NCBI GenBank assembly: GCA_034430275.1
Contig: DAOUEW010000117.1
Location: 1-19,809 of the forward strand
DNA: 19,809 bases
Direction: 5' to 3'
DNA from: JAUVXJ01 sp034430275
GTDB lineage: Bacteria > Chloroflexota > Anaerolineae > UBA7937 > B3-Chlor
Part shown: in pieces, positions 1 to 7,956 of the stretch
Layout of the letters: each line of letters starts with the position of its first letter
Numbering within the stretch: the stretch's first letter is position 1
Program-made: the position numbers and the translations under genes
Notes under the pieces: generated by a model
Told to the model about the DNA's origin: nothing
The model's database searches: none
The model's input: only the letters and a program-made list of their open reading frames with translations

Positions 1-1
1 C

Positions 2-529
2 ACCAGTCAGCTACAAGCGGTGGCCGGGGCTATCCAGAACGGTGACTTCGTGGACATCCTGATCTCGTACTGGATGGTGGACACCGAGGCGGAACCAACC
101 GCGAGCGAGGAAGAAGGAGCTGTACCGGCAGAGTCCTACGTCCTCCTGGCCCAACTGCTGCTTCAGGACGTGGAGGTCCTGCGTGTCGGCGCATGGGCCG
201 GTGTCGCCGTCCCGCCGACGGCAGAGGAGGAAGCGGCGGCAGAAGAGACACCAGTGCCGGAGGGAGAGGAAGGCACAGCCGAGGGCGAGCTGGCGCCAGT
301 CAAGGCGGGGGCGGAGGTGATTCTCACGCTGTTGCTGGACCAGCAGGACGCTCTGGTTCTCAAGTTTGCACGCGCAAGCGACGCCTCCATAGACCTCGTG
401 CTGCGCGGGCGCGAGGACCATGCAAGTGTGCGCACCGAGACGGTGAGTCTCGAGTACGTCATGACCAGGTTCGAGATCACGGTCCCGCCTGAGCCCATGC
501 GGTTCGTGCCCAAGTCCTATCAACCGTAG
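2..529 (+). CDS. cpaB: Flp pilus assembly protein CpaB/RcpC, C-terminal part
   Basis: This is the C-terminal 175 residues of a CpaB/RcpC protein; the start lies before the window. CpaB is a periplasmic protein of the Tad pilus thought to act with the outer-membrane secretin. The visible piece opens with the family's conserved stretch GAIQNGDFVDILISYW, which follows the SAF/RcpC region. It continues with a beta-rich segment ending QDALVLKFARASDASIDLVLRG, typical of the RcpC domain. Between them lies a low-complexity acidic, Ala/Pro/Glu-rich stretch (about positions 225-310), probably a disordered linker. The frame is open from base 2 to the TAG at 527-529. The next gene starts 56 bp downstream on the same strand and begins the cpaE-cpaF-tadB-tadC series, which supports the call. 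The family is likely; the exact role in this organism is inferred. Confidence 0.85.
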   Translation, partial: TSQLQAVAGAIQNGDFVDILISYWMVDTEAEPTASEEEGAVPAESYVLLAQLLLQDVEVLRVGAWAGVAVPPTAEEEAAAEETPVPEGEEGTAEGELAPVKAGAEVILTLLLDQQDALVLKFARASDASIDLVLRGREDHASVRTETVSLEYVMTRFEITVPPEPMRFVPKSYQP

Positions 530-585
530 CCGAGCGCGCTGGTGCGCGGGTACACGAAGGAATTCCCAGTGGCGAGAGAATAGCC

Positions 586-1869
586 ATGGCTGAACTACCC
601 GACAGCAAGATACGCGTCCTCATCGTGGATGACATTCCCGAGACCCGGGAGAACGTGCGTAAGCTGCTCTACTTCGAGAAGGACATCGAAGTCGTTGGCG
701 CAGCCGCCAATGGCACTGAAGGCATCGAGATGGCACGCAGCCTTCGGCCCGACATCGTCCTGATGGACATCAATATGCCAGACATAGACGGCATTACCGC
801 GACGGAGTCCATTTCCCAGTCGGTGCCCGAGGTGCAGATCATCATGATGTCGGTCCAGGGTGAGACCGACTACTTGCGACGATCAATGCTGGCGGGTGCC
901 AGGGAGTTCCTGGTGAAGCCTTTCTCGGCCGATGAGCTCATAGCCAGCATACGTAGGGTCTATCAACTGAAGCCCAAAGCGGTCGCCGTCCAGCCACAGA
1001 TCCTGCGACCAGAGCCCATCACAGAAGGTCGAGTTTCCACCCCCAGCCTCACTCTGACAGAGGGCGAGGTGGTTTGCGTATACAGCCCCAAGGGAGGCAC
1101 AGGGTGCAGCACCATCGCCACCAATCTGGCGCTTGCGCTGAACAACGGGAATAGCAGGTCTGCCCTGGTGGATGGCGATCTACAGTTCGGGGACATCGCT
1201 GTGCTGTTGAACATGCAGCCTAGCAGGACCATCAACGACATCGTAGCACACATGGACTCCCTGGACGCGGATTTCCTGAGCGACGTGATGATGGCGCACC
1301 CATCGGGACTCAAGATCCTGCTGGCGCCGCCCAGACCAGACGTGGCTGAAATGGTCAGGGCAGATGATATGAGAGAGATCATCAAGAACCTGAGGTTGCT
1401 CTACCACTACACCATTGTGGACACAGCATCCTATCTGGACGACGTTGTCCTCACCGTGCTGGAGCTGTCGGACACCATCCTTCTAGTCACCACGCCGGAG
1501 ATACCTGCCATCAAGAACGTGAGACTCCTCCTCGAAGCTCTGGATGCCTTGGACTATCTCAGCAAGACTCGGCTGGTCGTGAACATGGCTGGTCGCAAGG
1601 ACGGGATCACCGACAAGGACATCGCCGATCACATCAAACACCCGGTGTTCGCCACCATACCCAGAGACAATGGCCCTGTCACCGCCGCTGCCAACCAGGG
1701 AGTGCCCATCGTGGTCAGCAGTCAGAAATCCCCCGTTGCCAGGGGCATCTCCAAACTAGCCGAACTCGTGCGCACGGAAGCGGGTCAGGCAGCAGACAAG
1801 CGATCCAAGGGAGCAGCGTCGTCTCCAGAGACAGCGAGCAGAAGGCTCCTGGGACGCATTTTTGGTTGA
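586..1869 (+). CDS. cpaE: Receiver domain-TadZ/CpaE ATPase fusion (pilus localisation)
   Basis: The 427-residue protein has two parts. Residues 9-127 form a response-regulator receiver domain with the acidic pair D15-D16, phospho-acceptor D61 (MDINMPD), switch residue S89 and K111 (LVKPF). Residues about 160-400 form a MinD/ParA-type ATPase domain. Its P-loop reads PKGGTGCST (168-176). The deviant-Walker lysine K169 is present, but the usual lysine before S/T is replaced by C174. CpaE/TadZ proteins are known to have such atypical P-loops, and they place the Tad machine at a site in the cell. The receiver suggests that phosphorylation controls pilus assembly, as in other receiver-containing TadZ proteins; no histidine kinase lies in the window. 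The start at ATG 586 has only a weak GAGAG Shine-Dalgarno 7 nt upstream. The gene sits between cpaB and cpaF. Confidence 0.9.
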   Translation: MAELPDSKIRVLIVDDIPETRENVRKLLYFEKDIEVVGAAANGTEGIEMARSLRPDIVLMDINMPDIDGITATESISQSVPEVQIIMMSVQGETDYLRRSMLAGAREFLVKPFSADELIASIRRVYQLKPKAVAVQPQILRPEPITEGRVSTPSLTLTEGEVVCVYSPKGGTGCSTIATNLALALNNGNSRSALVDGDLQFGDIAVLLNMQPSRTINDIVAHMDSLDADFLSDVMMAHPSGLKILLAPPRPDVAEMVRADDMREIIKNLRLLYHYTIVDTASYLDDVVLTVLELSDTILLVTTPEIPAIKNVRLLLEALDALDYLSKTRLVVNMAGRKDGITDKDIADHIKHPVFATIPRDNGPVTAAANQGVPIVVSSQKSPVARGISKLAELVRTEAGQAADKRSKGAASSPETASRRLLGRIFG

Positions 1870-1918
1870 TCCAACAACCTCCCGACGAGATAGGATGCGG
1901 TCAAGGAGGCATACCTGA

Positions 1919-3301
1919 ATGTCGCTTCTGAAACGTATAGAGAAGGGCCAGAAGCCGGAAGACGAGATCCGGACCACCAAGCTCGAAGAGCTGAGGCTTA
2001 AGCGCAGGCCTGCGAAGCCCGCGCGCGATACCTTTTCCGAACTGAAGAACCGAGTTCAGAAGAAGGTCATCGCCGAGCTGGACCCGCGCATGGACCTCTC
2101 TCAGACAGGTGAGGTGCGTGGTGTCATCGAAGAGATGTTCAACACCGTCCTGGCTGAGGAGAACGCTATCCTGAGCCGCGCGGAGCGGAACGTGCTTCTC
2201 GAGCAAATCGTGGCCGAGATCATGGGCCTGGGCCCGCTGGAACCATTGCTCAAGGATGAGACCATCACCGAGATCATGGTCAACGGCGCACACAAGATCT
2301 ACATAGAGCGGCAGGGCAAGATCGAGAAGACCTCCTACAGGTTCGAGAGCGATGAACACGTGATGCGCATCATCGACCGAATCGTGGCGCCGCTGGGAAG
2401 ACGTGTAGACGAGAGCCAGCCATACGTCGACGCACGCCTCCCCGACGGCTCCCGTGTGAACGTGATCATCCCGCCCCTCGCCATCCAAGGGCCTGTCATC
2501 ACCATTCGTTTGTTCTCCAAGGTACCCTACACCATGGAGGACCTGGTAGGCTTCGGCACCCTGACCCCCGAGATAGCCGAGTTCCTGGAGATCTGCGTGA
2601 AATCGAGGCTCAACGTCATCATCTCAGGTGGCACCGGCTCTGGGAAGACGACGACTCTCAATGTGCTCTCGGGCTACATACCCAACGATGAGCGCATCGT
2701 CACCATCGAGAATGCGGCGGAACTCCAGCTCCAGCAGGAGCACATCATCTCGCTGGAATCCCGCATGGCCAACATCGAGGGCAAGGGCGAGGTGAGCATT
2801 CGAGATCTGGTAGTCAACTCCCTCCGAATGCGGCCCGACCGCATAGTAGTCGGGGAGGTACGCTCGGGCGAGGCGCTGGACATGCTCCAGGCCATGAACA
2901 CAGGGCACGACGGCAGCCTCACCACGTGCCACTCCAATAGTCCTCGAGACACCCTGGCCCGTCTGGAGACGATGGTGCTCATGGCCGGCACCGATCTCCC
3001 ACACCGTGCCATTCGCGAGCAGATCTCGTCGGCCCTGCATTTGATCGTCCACCAGGAACGACTCAGAGATGGCTCAAGGAAGCTTACCAACATCACCGAA
3101 GTGCAAGGCATGGAAGGGAACGTCATCGTTCTCCAGGACCTGTTCAGCTTCGAGCAAACGGGATTCGACGACGGCCGTATCATCGGTCACCTAAGGCCTA
3201 CCGGGGTCCGGCCCAAGTTCACCGAACTCATAGACGCGTCCGGGTACCATCTGGAGGCCAAAGTGTTCGGATATGACCAGCGAGGACGACTGAGAGCATA
3301 G
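1919..3301 (+). CDS. cpaF: Tad/Flp pilus secretion ATPase CpaF (TadA)
   Basis: This 460-residue hexameric secretion ATPase of the CpaF/TadA family powers Tad pilin assembly and retraction at the inner membrane. The N-terminal part (about 1-220) carries the family stretch LGPLEPLLKDETITEIMVNG. The ATPase core follows: Walker A GGTGSGKT at 237-244 with K243, then the Asp/Walker-B region DRIVVGEVRSGEALDMLQAMNTGHDGS broken by the usual spacing, and the His-box LTTCHSNSPRDTLARLE. Length and order are normal for the family. The start at ATG 1919 is set by a strong AAGGAGG at 1903-1909 with 9-nt spacing. The TAG stop (3299-3301) overlaps the Shine-Dalgarno of the following tadB, so the two genes are probably translationally coupled. 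The assignment is secure. Confidence 0.96.
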   Translation: MSLLKRIEKGQKPEDEIRTTKLEELRLKRRPAKPARDTFSELKNRVQKKVIAELDPRMDLSQTGEVRGVIEEMFNTVLAEENAILSRAERNVLLEQIVAEIMGLGPLEPLLKDETITEIMVNGAHKIYIERQGKIEKTSYRFESDEHVMRIIDRIVAPLGRRVDESQPYVDARLPDGSRVNVIIPPLAIQGPVITIRLFSKVPYTMEDLVGFGTLTPEIAEFLEICVKSRLNVIISGGTGSGKTTTLNVLSGYIPNDERIVTIENAAELQLQQEHIISLESRMANIEGKGEVSIRDLVVNSLRMRPDRIVVGEVRSGEALDMLQAMNTGHDGSLTTCHSNSPRDTLARLETMVLMAGTDLPHRAIREQISSALHLIVHQERLRDGSRKLTNITEVQGMEGNVIVLQDLFSFEQTGFDDGRIIGHLRPTGVRPKFTELIDASGYHLEAKVFGYDQRGRLRA

Positions 3302-3306
3302 GAGGT
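3300..3306 (+). promoter_or_regulatory. Ribosome binding site setting a CTG start for tadB
   Basis: The sequence AGGAGGT overlaps the cpaF stop codon TAG. With GGAGG at 3301-3305, eight bases separate it from CTG 3314. No ATG, GTG or TTG in the tadB frame lies between the cpaF stop and GTG 3389, and the latter would sit about 80 bases away from this site. Confidence 0.65.
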
Positions 3307-3313
3307 AGCCAAA

Positions 3314-4285
3314 CTGGACCCCATACTGATTCTGCTACCACTTCTGGCGGGGGGTTCCATACTGGTTGTCTTTCTGGGGATCTCCAGGGTGCTGGCCTCA
3401 CGCTCGAGGGTCATCACCCGTCTGGGCGACGTCACAGCAGTGGTGGCCGAGGACTCCGCGAAGGGCGCCGCGCGTGGCGAGCGCGCAGTGCCAGAAATGG
3501 TGGTGAGTCTGGATCGGGCCATCGCCGGGCAGAGCTTCGCCAAGCGGGTCGCCACCGATCTGGCCCGGGCCAATCTCAAATTCACGGTGGTAGAGTTCAT
3601 GCTCTTGAGCCTCGCCGCCATCGCTGCGGGTATGGCTCTGGGTGCCATCGCCGTGCGCCAGATGTGGATAGTGGGCGCTACAGGGGGCGCGGTGATTGGC
3701 TTCATACTGCCGCGTTTCCTCTTGGGGATGCGTCAGAGCAGACGATTGAACGCCTTCAACGACGAGCTTGGTGACACCATCACCCTGCTGGCGAACTCAC
3801 TACGCTCAGGTTATAGCCTCTTGCAGTCCATGGAGATGGTAGGGCGAGAGTTGCCCCCACCTATGAACGAGGAATTCCAGCGCGTAACCAGGGAGATCGG
3901 CCTTGGCCTGTCCAACCAGGAGGCGCTCAACAACCTGCTCAGGCGCATCCAGAGCGATGACCTCGACATGATGATCACCGCCATCAACATCCACCACGAG
4001 GTGGGTGGCAATCTGGCCGAGATCCTGGACACCATCGGACACACCATACGAGAGAGAGTGCGTATCAAGGGCGAGATTCGTACTCTGACAGCTATGGCCA
4101 GGTATTCTGGCTATCTGGTCAGCATCCTGCCCGTGGCCGTCGCCGGCCTGCTGTTCGTCATGAACGCCGACTACATGTCCGGTCTCTGGGAAGACCCCTG
4201 CGGAGTACAGATGATCGTCGCTTCCGCCATCGGCATGGTCTCTGGCTGGATCATCATTCGCCGTGTCGTGGCCATCGAGATCTGA
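3314..4285 (+). CDS. tadB: Tad pilus inner-membrane platform protein TadB
   Basis: TadB is one of two type II secretion F-domain (GspF-like) platform proteins of the Tad pilus. The C-terminal half holds the T2SF domain (LANSLRSGYSLLQSMEMVGREL, then NIHHEVGGNLAEIL), followed by two C-terminal membrane segments. Two central membrane segments lie at about residues 96-140. I start it at CTG 3314 because this adds the N-terminal membrane segment LDPILILLPLLAGGSILVVF, which matches the opening of the neighbouring TadC and lies 8 nt after a strong Shine-Dalgarno. The alternative GTG at 3389 would give 298 residues and remove that segment. With the CTG start the protein has 323 residues, normal for TadB. 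The family is secure; the start codon is inferred. Confidence 0.88.
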   Translation: MDPILILLPLLAGGSILVVFLGISRVLASRSRVITRLGDVTAVVAEDSAKGAARGERAVPEMVVSLDRAIAGQSFAKRVATDLARANLKFTVVEFMLLSLAAIAAGMALGAIAVRQMWIVGATGGAVIGFILPRFLLGMRQSRRLNAFNDELGDTITLLANSLRSGYSLLQSMEMVGRELPPPMNEEFQRVTREIGLGLSNQEALNNLLRRIQSDDLDMMITAINIHHEVGGNLAEILDTIGHTIRERVRIKGEIRTLTAMARYSGYLVSILPVAVAGLLFVMNADYMSGLWEDPCGVQMIVASAIGMVSGWIIIRRVVAIEI

Positions 4286-4322
4286 TGCCCAGGTGCGAAC
4301 GTCAGTCTAGAGGAACTATGAG

Positions 4323-5255
4323 ATGTCAGACATGCTACTGCCTTTGCTGATCTCCCTTGGCATCGGGGGCAGCATCGTCATCGTCTTTGTAGGTTTGGCC
4401 TCGCGCCGCCAGCCTGACGTGGTAGAAGAACGCCTCGGCGATTTTGGCACGCGGTCCGTGATGACCCTCGAAGAGCTCGAGCTCTCCGAGCCGTTCTCCG
4501 AGCGCGTGATCAAGCCCATGCTGAGAACGGTTGCCAATGTCTTCGCGCGTCTAACCCCACGGCGGAACATGGAGGCCATCCAGCACAACCTGGACCTGGC
4601 GGGCAACCCCTACGGGTGGTCCCCTACCGAATTCACAGGGCTCCGACTCGCGTCCGCTTTCGTTTGCGCTGGTCTGGGCTTTGGCCTGACCTTTCTCGGG
4701 CGTGCGCCCCTGAAGAACCAACTCTTCGCCACGGCCCTCGCAGGTGCGCTGGGCTACTTCTTGCCCACGATATGGCTGACCATGAGGATCAACAACCGTA
4801 AGGGGAACATCCTTAGAGCTTTGCCCGACGCTCTGGACCTCCTGACCATCAGTGTGGAAGCAGGCCTCGGCTTCGACGCCGCCATGAGCAAAGTGGCCGA
4901 GAAGTGGGACAATGAATTGAGTCAGGCCTTCACGCGCGTCCTGATCGAGATCCAAATGGGGACGCTACGACGAGAGGCGCTAAGGAAGATGGCTGAGCGC
5001 GCAGGCGTGCCCGAACTCACGAGCTTCGTGGCAGCAATTATCCAAGCTGACCAACTGGGTGTGAGCCTGGCACGGGTGTTGCACATCCAGTCCGAACAGA
5101 TGCGCATCAGACGTCGCCAGCGGGCGGAGGAGCTAGCCAATCAAGCTCCGATCAAGATGATGATACCCCTGGTCTTTCTCATCTTCCCAGCCCTCTTCGT
5201 CGTCTTGCTCGGTCCTGCCCTACCCTCACTCAGAAGCGCCTTTGGCGGCTTCTAG
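4323..5255 (+). CDS. tadC: Tad pilus inner-membrane platform protein TadC
   Basis: This 310-residue partner of TadB forms the inner-membrane platform on which CpaF acts. The N terminus is a membrane segment (about residues 4-25), followed by a cytoplasmic region and two adjacent membrane segments (about 100-155). The T2SF domain reads LPDALDLLTISVEAGLGFDAA, then QADQLGVSLARVLHIQSEQMR. A final hydrophobic segment, MMIPLVFLIFPALFVVLLGP, is typical for TadC. ATG 4323 has AGAGGAA at 4309-4315 with 7-nt spacing; an ATG at 4318 is out of frame. It is the last Tad gene here: tadD, tadE/F, the prepilin peptidase and the pilin are not in the window and may lie upstream or elsewhere. Confidence 0.94.
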   Translation: MSDMLLPLLISLGIGGSIVIVFVGLASRRQPDVVEERLGDFGTRSVMTLEELELSEPFSERVIKPMLRTVANVFARLTPRRNMEAIQHNLDLAGNPYGWSPTEFTGLRLASAFVCAGLGFGLTFLGRAPLKNQLFATALAGALGYFLPTIWLTMRINNRKGNILRALPDALDLLTISVEAGLGFDAAMSKVAEKWDNELSQAFTRVLIEIQMGTLRREALRKMAERAGVPELTSFVAAIIQADQLGVSLARVLHIQSEQMRIRRRQRAEELANQAPIKMMIPLVFLIFPALFVVLLGPALPSLRSAFGGF

Positions 5256-5329
5256 GCCTTCACCCACACGCGAGCGCGACAAGTCCGCTCCAGCTCCCGC
5301 GCAGGTCGAGGGCTGGTAGCATCCCAGCG

Positions 5330-6082
5330 ATGGATGGGCAGGCCACAGCACCAGAAAGCGAGCGATTGACCCCAACCCAAAGCTGGCGCACGGCCACGCA
5401 CAGACTACTCGACTTGCTGTTCCCGCGCCGGTGCGTATCCTGTAACCGTGGCGTAGAGCTGCTATGCTCGTCGTGCCAGGACGAGATCGAGTTCATTCAG
5501 CCCCCCGTTTGTCCCATCTGCAGCCGATCCATGCCCGCGCCCCGGCGCTGCCTTGCCTGTGAGAGGATGCCCCTGAAGATAGACGGGATTCGCGCAGTGG
5601 GCTATCTCAGTGGACCATTGCGAACCGCCATTCATCGTTTCAAGTACTCCAATGTGCGTGGACTGGCTGAACTCCTGGGTCGACTGGCAGTCGAATCTCT
5701 CCTGCGCTATGATCTCCCTGTGGATACCATCGTCCCCGTCCCTCTGCACCAGCGCCGCCTGGCCGAGCGAGGATACAACCAAGCTAGCCTTCTGGCCGCT
5801 GAGATCGGCAGTGCCCTAGGTCTGCGTGTTGTCGATGATGTCCTGATCCGCGTCAAGAGCACCATCCCCCAGGTGGGACTCAACGCTCGACAGCGCAGGG
5901 AGAACGTGAGAGACGCGTTTTCATGCACCTCGACCTCGCTTAGGGCGCACAGCATTCTGCTGGTGGACGATGTGTGCACCACCGGAGCAACGCTGGAGGC
6001 CTGCAGCGCGGCGCTACGAGACGCCGCGTCTGGGCCTGTATGGGGATTGGTGCTTGCGCGGGAGAAGTGGCAAGAGAGCTGA
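5330..6082 (+). CDS. comFC: ComF family phosphoribosyltransferase-like protein
   Basis: The ComF/ComFC family consists of cytoplasmic proteins linked to uptake of single-stranded DNA in competent bacteria. Residues 30-80 carry two four-cysteine clusters (C35/C38/C46/C49 and C61/C64/C74/C77), probably binding zinc. Residues about 90-245 are a type I phosphoribosyltransferase domain, with the conserved VPVPLHQRRLAERGYNQA and the PRPP loop LLVDDVCTTGAT (D213-D214). At 250 residues the length is normal. No Shine-Dalgarno precedes ATG 5330; a short hairpin (GCTGG/CCAGC, 5312-5328) abuts the start. The gene follows tadC by 74 bp and precedes hpf, an adjacency also seen for comFC and the hpf gene yvyD in Firmicutes. 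Whether this organism takes up DNA is not shown by the sequence. Confidence 0.9.
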   Translation: MDGQATAPESERLTPTQSWRTATHRLLDLLFPRRCVSCNRGVELLCSSCQDEIEFIQPPVCPICSRSMPAPRRCLACERMPLKIDGIRAVGYLSGPLRTAIHRFKYSNVRGLAELLGRLAVESLLRYDLPVDTIVPVPLHQRRLAERGYNQASLLAAEIGSALGLRVVDDVLIRVKSTIPQVGLNARQRRENVRDAFSCTSTSLRAHSILLVDDVCTTGATLEACSAALRDAASGPVWGLVLAREKWQES

Positions 6083-6113
6083 TCGATTTGTCCCTTGGAC
6101 GGAGGATCACGAC

Positions 6114-6656
6114 ATGGAGTTGAGAATCACCAGCAAGAACATGGAGCTAAGCGACACCATCCGCGACTACGTGGACAAGAAAGCCGGCAGACTGGACCGC
6201 TATCTACGAAATATCGACGAGGCCTCCCTGGAGTTGACGAGAGCGAGCTCCAAGAGCGCCCAGGACCGGCACATAGCGCAGCTCACCGTGCGGGTCAGGG
6301 GCACCATCCTGCGTGCCGAAGAGACGGCGGCCGACGTCTTCACCGCCTTCGATGCGGTGCTGGACAAGATGTACCGCCAGATCATGCGCTACAAGACTAG
6401 CAAGCGTGGGCGTCGGCGGCCCCAGGAAGAGGAACTCCTGCCCCCTATCGAAGAATACGAGGAAGAGGCTGGAAGACAGATCGTAAGAACCAAGCGCTTC
6501 ATCGTCGTTCCCATGAGTGAGGAAGAGGCCGCCGAACAGATGGAACTGCTGGGCCACGATTTCTTCCTGTTCCTCAACGCCAACACTGGTGGTCTGAATA
6601 TCATCTACAGGCGGCGAGATGGCGACTACGGACTCATCGAACCGGAACTGGCATGA
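6114..6656 (+). CDS. hpf: Long-form ribosome hibernation promoting factor
   Basis: HPF binds the decoding channel of the 30S subunit in resting cells. The long form also dimerises 70S ribosomes into 100S particles. Residues 1 to about 100 form the ribosome-binding domain (MELRITSKNMELSDTIRDYV at the start). A charged linker rich in Arg, Pro and Glu follows, then the C-terminal dimerisation domain (about 122-178: RTKRFIVVPMSEEEAAEQME, then GLNIIYRRRDGDYGLIEPEL). I chose ATG 6114 because GGAGG (6101-6105) lies 8 nt upstream and the family N terminus begins here; a longer frame opening at 5970 would only add unrelated residues overlapping comF. At 180 residues it fits the long form. The stop overlaps the next gene's start as ATGA (6653-6656). 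Confidence 0.94.
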   Translation: MELRITSKNMELSDTIRDYVDKKAGRLDRYLRNIDEASLELTRASSKSAQDRHIAQLTVRVRGTILRAEETAADVFTAFDAVLDKMYRQIMRYKTSKRGRRRPQEEELLPPIEEYEEEAGRQIVRTKRFIVVPMSEEEAAEQMELLGHDFFLFLNANTGGLNIIYRRRDGDYGLIEPELA

Positions 6657-7144
6657 CTCCAACGCGGGCCATTCTCCTAGTCTGCACCGGAAACATGTGC
6701 CGCTCCCCCATAGCGGAGGTCATCCTCAAGGATCAACTGCACACAGACGGCAAGGACCACCTCTATCGCGTGCACTCCGCCGGAACGTGGACCATTGACG
6801 GGCGCGGCGCCTCGCGTCTCGCTGTCGAAGCTATGCAGGAAGTGGGCCTGGACCTCACCGGCCACCGCACCCACCATCTCACCTCCGAGGACGTCCGCCA
6901 GGCCGCTCTGATCCTGGTCATGACCCAGGACCACAAGGAGTCACTACTGGCCGAGTTTCCAGAAGTGGGCCAGAAGACCTTTCTGCTGAGCGAGTTGGTA
7001 GGCAACAGGTATGACATCCCGGATCCTTATGGCACTGACTCACTGGAGCTCTATCGCGAGTGTGCCAGTGAGATAGACTGTCTGCTGCGTCGGGGCTACG
7101 ACCGCGTTCTGGAGCTCGCTCGAAAGGACACGGGAGTGGCTTGA
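6653..7144 (+). CDS. Low-molecular-weight protein phosphatase (Tyr or Arg)
   Basis: This is a 163-residue member of the low-molecular-weight phosphatase family. The P-loop CTGNMCRS (C11-S18) holds nucleophile C11 and phosphate-binding R17. The DP loop DIPDPYG (121-127) supplies general acid D124. In this family a Thr after the Asn is linked to phospho-arginine specificity (YwlE) and an Ile to phospho-tyrosine. Here the residue is Met15, so the substrate cannot be read from the motif. Other members act in exopolysaccharide control. The start overlaps the hpf stop by four bases, implying translational coupling with a stress gene. The gene ends 4 bp from the convergent glycosyltransferase with no terminator visible between them. 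Confidence 0.9.
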   Translation: MTPTRAILLVCTGNMCRSPIAEVILKDQLHTDGKDHLYRVHSAGTWTIDGRGASRLAVEAMQEVGLDLTGHRTHHLTSEDVRQAALILVMTQDHKESLLAEFPEVGQKTFLLSELVGNRYDIPDPYGTDSLELYRECASEIDCLLRRGYDRVLELARKDTGVA

Positions 7145-7148
7145 AGGG

Positions 7149-7895
7149 CTAGGCCCGTTGAAGGCGCCACAAGCGCCAGTACCTCACCAGTTCATAGTAG
7201 GCCATGAGGAGGCTGAGCAAGAGCCCCCGCCAGCCGTCTCTATACCCGCGCAAGGTCACGTAGCGCCAGAAGAACTGCCGGAGAGGCTGGAGCAGGAAGT
7301 TCCAGGGTCTGGCTCGTTGGCCGCTCTCGAACAACATACGCGCCTCGAAATCGGTGTACCTGTCCTGCTTCTGCCGGAATTCCTCCACCGTGGAGTAGTT
7401 GTAGTGAATGAGGGGGTTCCGCAGGTAGCCAGCCTCGCCGTCGAGGTCCACGAGTTCGTGGACCTCCCGGCGCTCGTCGTAGCGGGCCTTCGCTCTCCGC
7501 AGGAGCCGCAACTGGTAGTCAGGGTACCAGCCCGTATGACGAATCCACGCGCCGAAGATGTAGTTCCTCCTGGGCACCCACCACCCATCGAGATCTGAGC
7601 GGCTTATCGCTTGCCTCACCTCATCCGCCAGCTCCCTGGGCACCCGCTCGTCCGCGTCCACGAAGAGAACCCATTCGCTGCTGGCTGTCTCGAGTGCAGC
7701 GTTCCGCTGTAGAGCATAGTTGTCGAACCGCCGCTCTCGAACCTTTGCACCCTTGGACCGGGCGATTTCCACCGTGGCATCATCGCTCAAGGAATCCACG
7801 ACCAGCGTCTCGTCCGCCCACTGGACCGTGTCCAGGCAGTCGGCGATGTTCTCTTCTTCGTTTCTGGTAAGAACGACGACCGACAACTCAGTCAT
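7149..7895 (-). CDS. Family 2 glycosyltransferase, WaaE/KdtX-like
   Basis: This 248-residue GT-A fold glycosyltransferase resembles the WaaE/KdtX-type group that adds sugars to lipid or cell-surface glycans at the inner face of the membrane. The protein opens with LSVVVLTRNEEENIADCL, has the nucleotide-sugar loop D34, and carries the metal-binding DxD as DAD (80-82) in LFVDADERVP. The later segment GWYPDYQLRLLRR is typical of this group. The C-terminal part has a hydrophobic-aromatic stretch (LLLSLLMAYYELVRYW) that may touch the membrane. The start at 7895 was chosen because the family N terminus begins there; the frame extends upstream to a GTG at 7940, which adds an unrelated lead. It is the last gene of the mutL-lipoprotein-glycosyltransferase series. 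The sugar and acceptor are unknown. Confidence 0.88.
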   Translation of the reverse strand: MTELSVVVLTRNEEENIADCLDTVQWADETLVVDSLSDDATVEIARSKGAKVRERRFDNYALQRNAALETASSEWVLFVDADERVPRELADEVRQAISRSDLDGWWVPRRNYIFGAWIRHTGWYPDYQLRLLRRAKARYDERREVHELVDLDGEAGYLRNPLIHYNYSTVEEFRQKQDRYTDFEARMLFESGQRARPWNFLLQPLRQFFWRYVTLRGYRDGWRGLLLSLLMAYYELVRYWRLWRLQRA

Positions 7896-7921
7896 GTGCT
7901 CTCTTGTGCCGTTGAAAGAAA

Positions 7922-7956
7922 GCCCAGGTCCGCCCCGCACGGGGGGACACCTAGGC
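7922..7956 (-). terminator. Interrupted stem-loop between the two glycosyltransferases
   Basis: The 119-bp gap between the two glycosyltransferase genes holds an imperfect inverted repeat: GCC/GGC, AGGT/ACCT, CC/GG and CCCC/GGGG paired around a GCAC loop, with small bulges. Read on the minus strand it is followed by a pyrimidine-rich TTTCTTTC. It could be a weak intrinsic terminator of the upstream genes, or a leader structure of the last glycosyltransferase. The T-run is broken, so its function is uncertain. Confidence 0.35.

Noticed and set aside
535..548. CGCGC-TGGT-GCGCG hairpin after cpaB as a terminator
   Set aside because: Only a 5-bp stem with no T-run, and the next pilus gene follows at once.
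1145..1158. Shared GGGAATAGCAGGT stretch with about 17199-17211
   Set aside because: A short match in two unrelated coding genes; plausible chance similarity.
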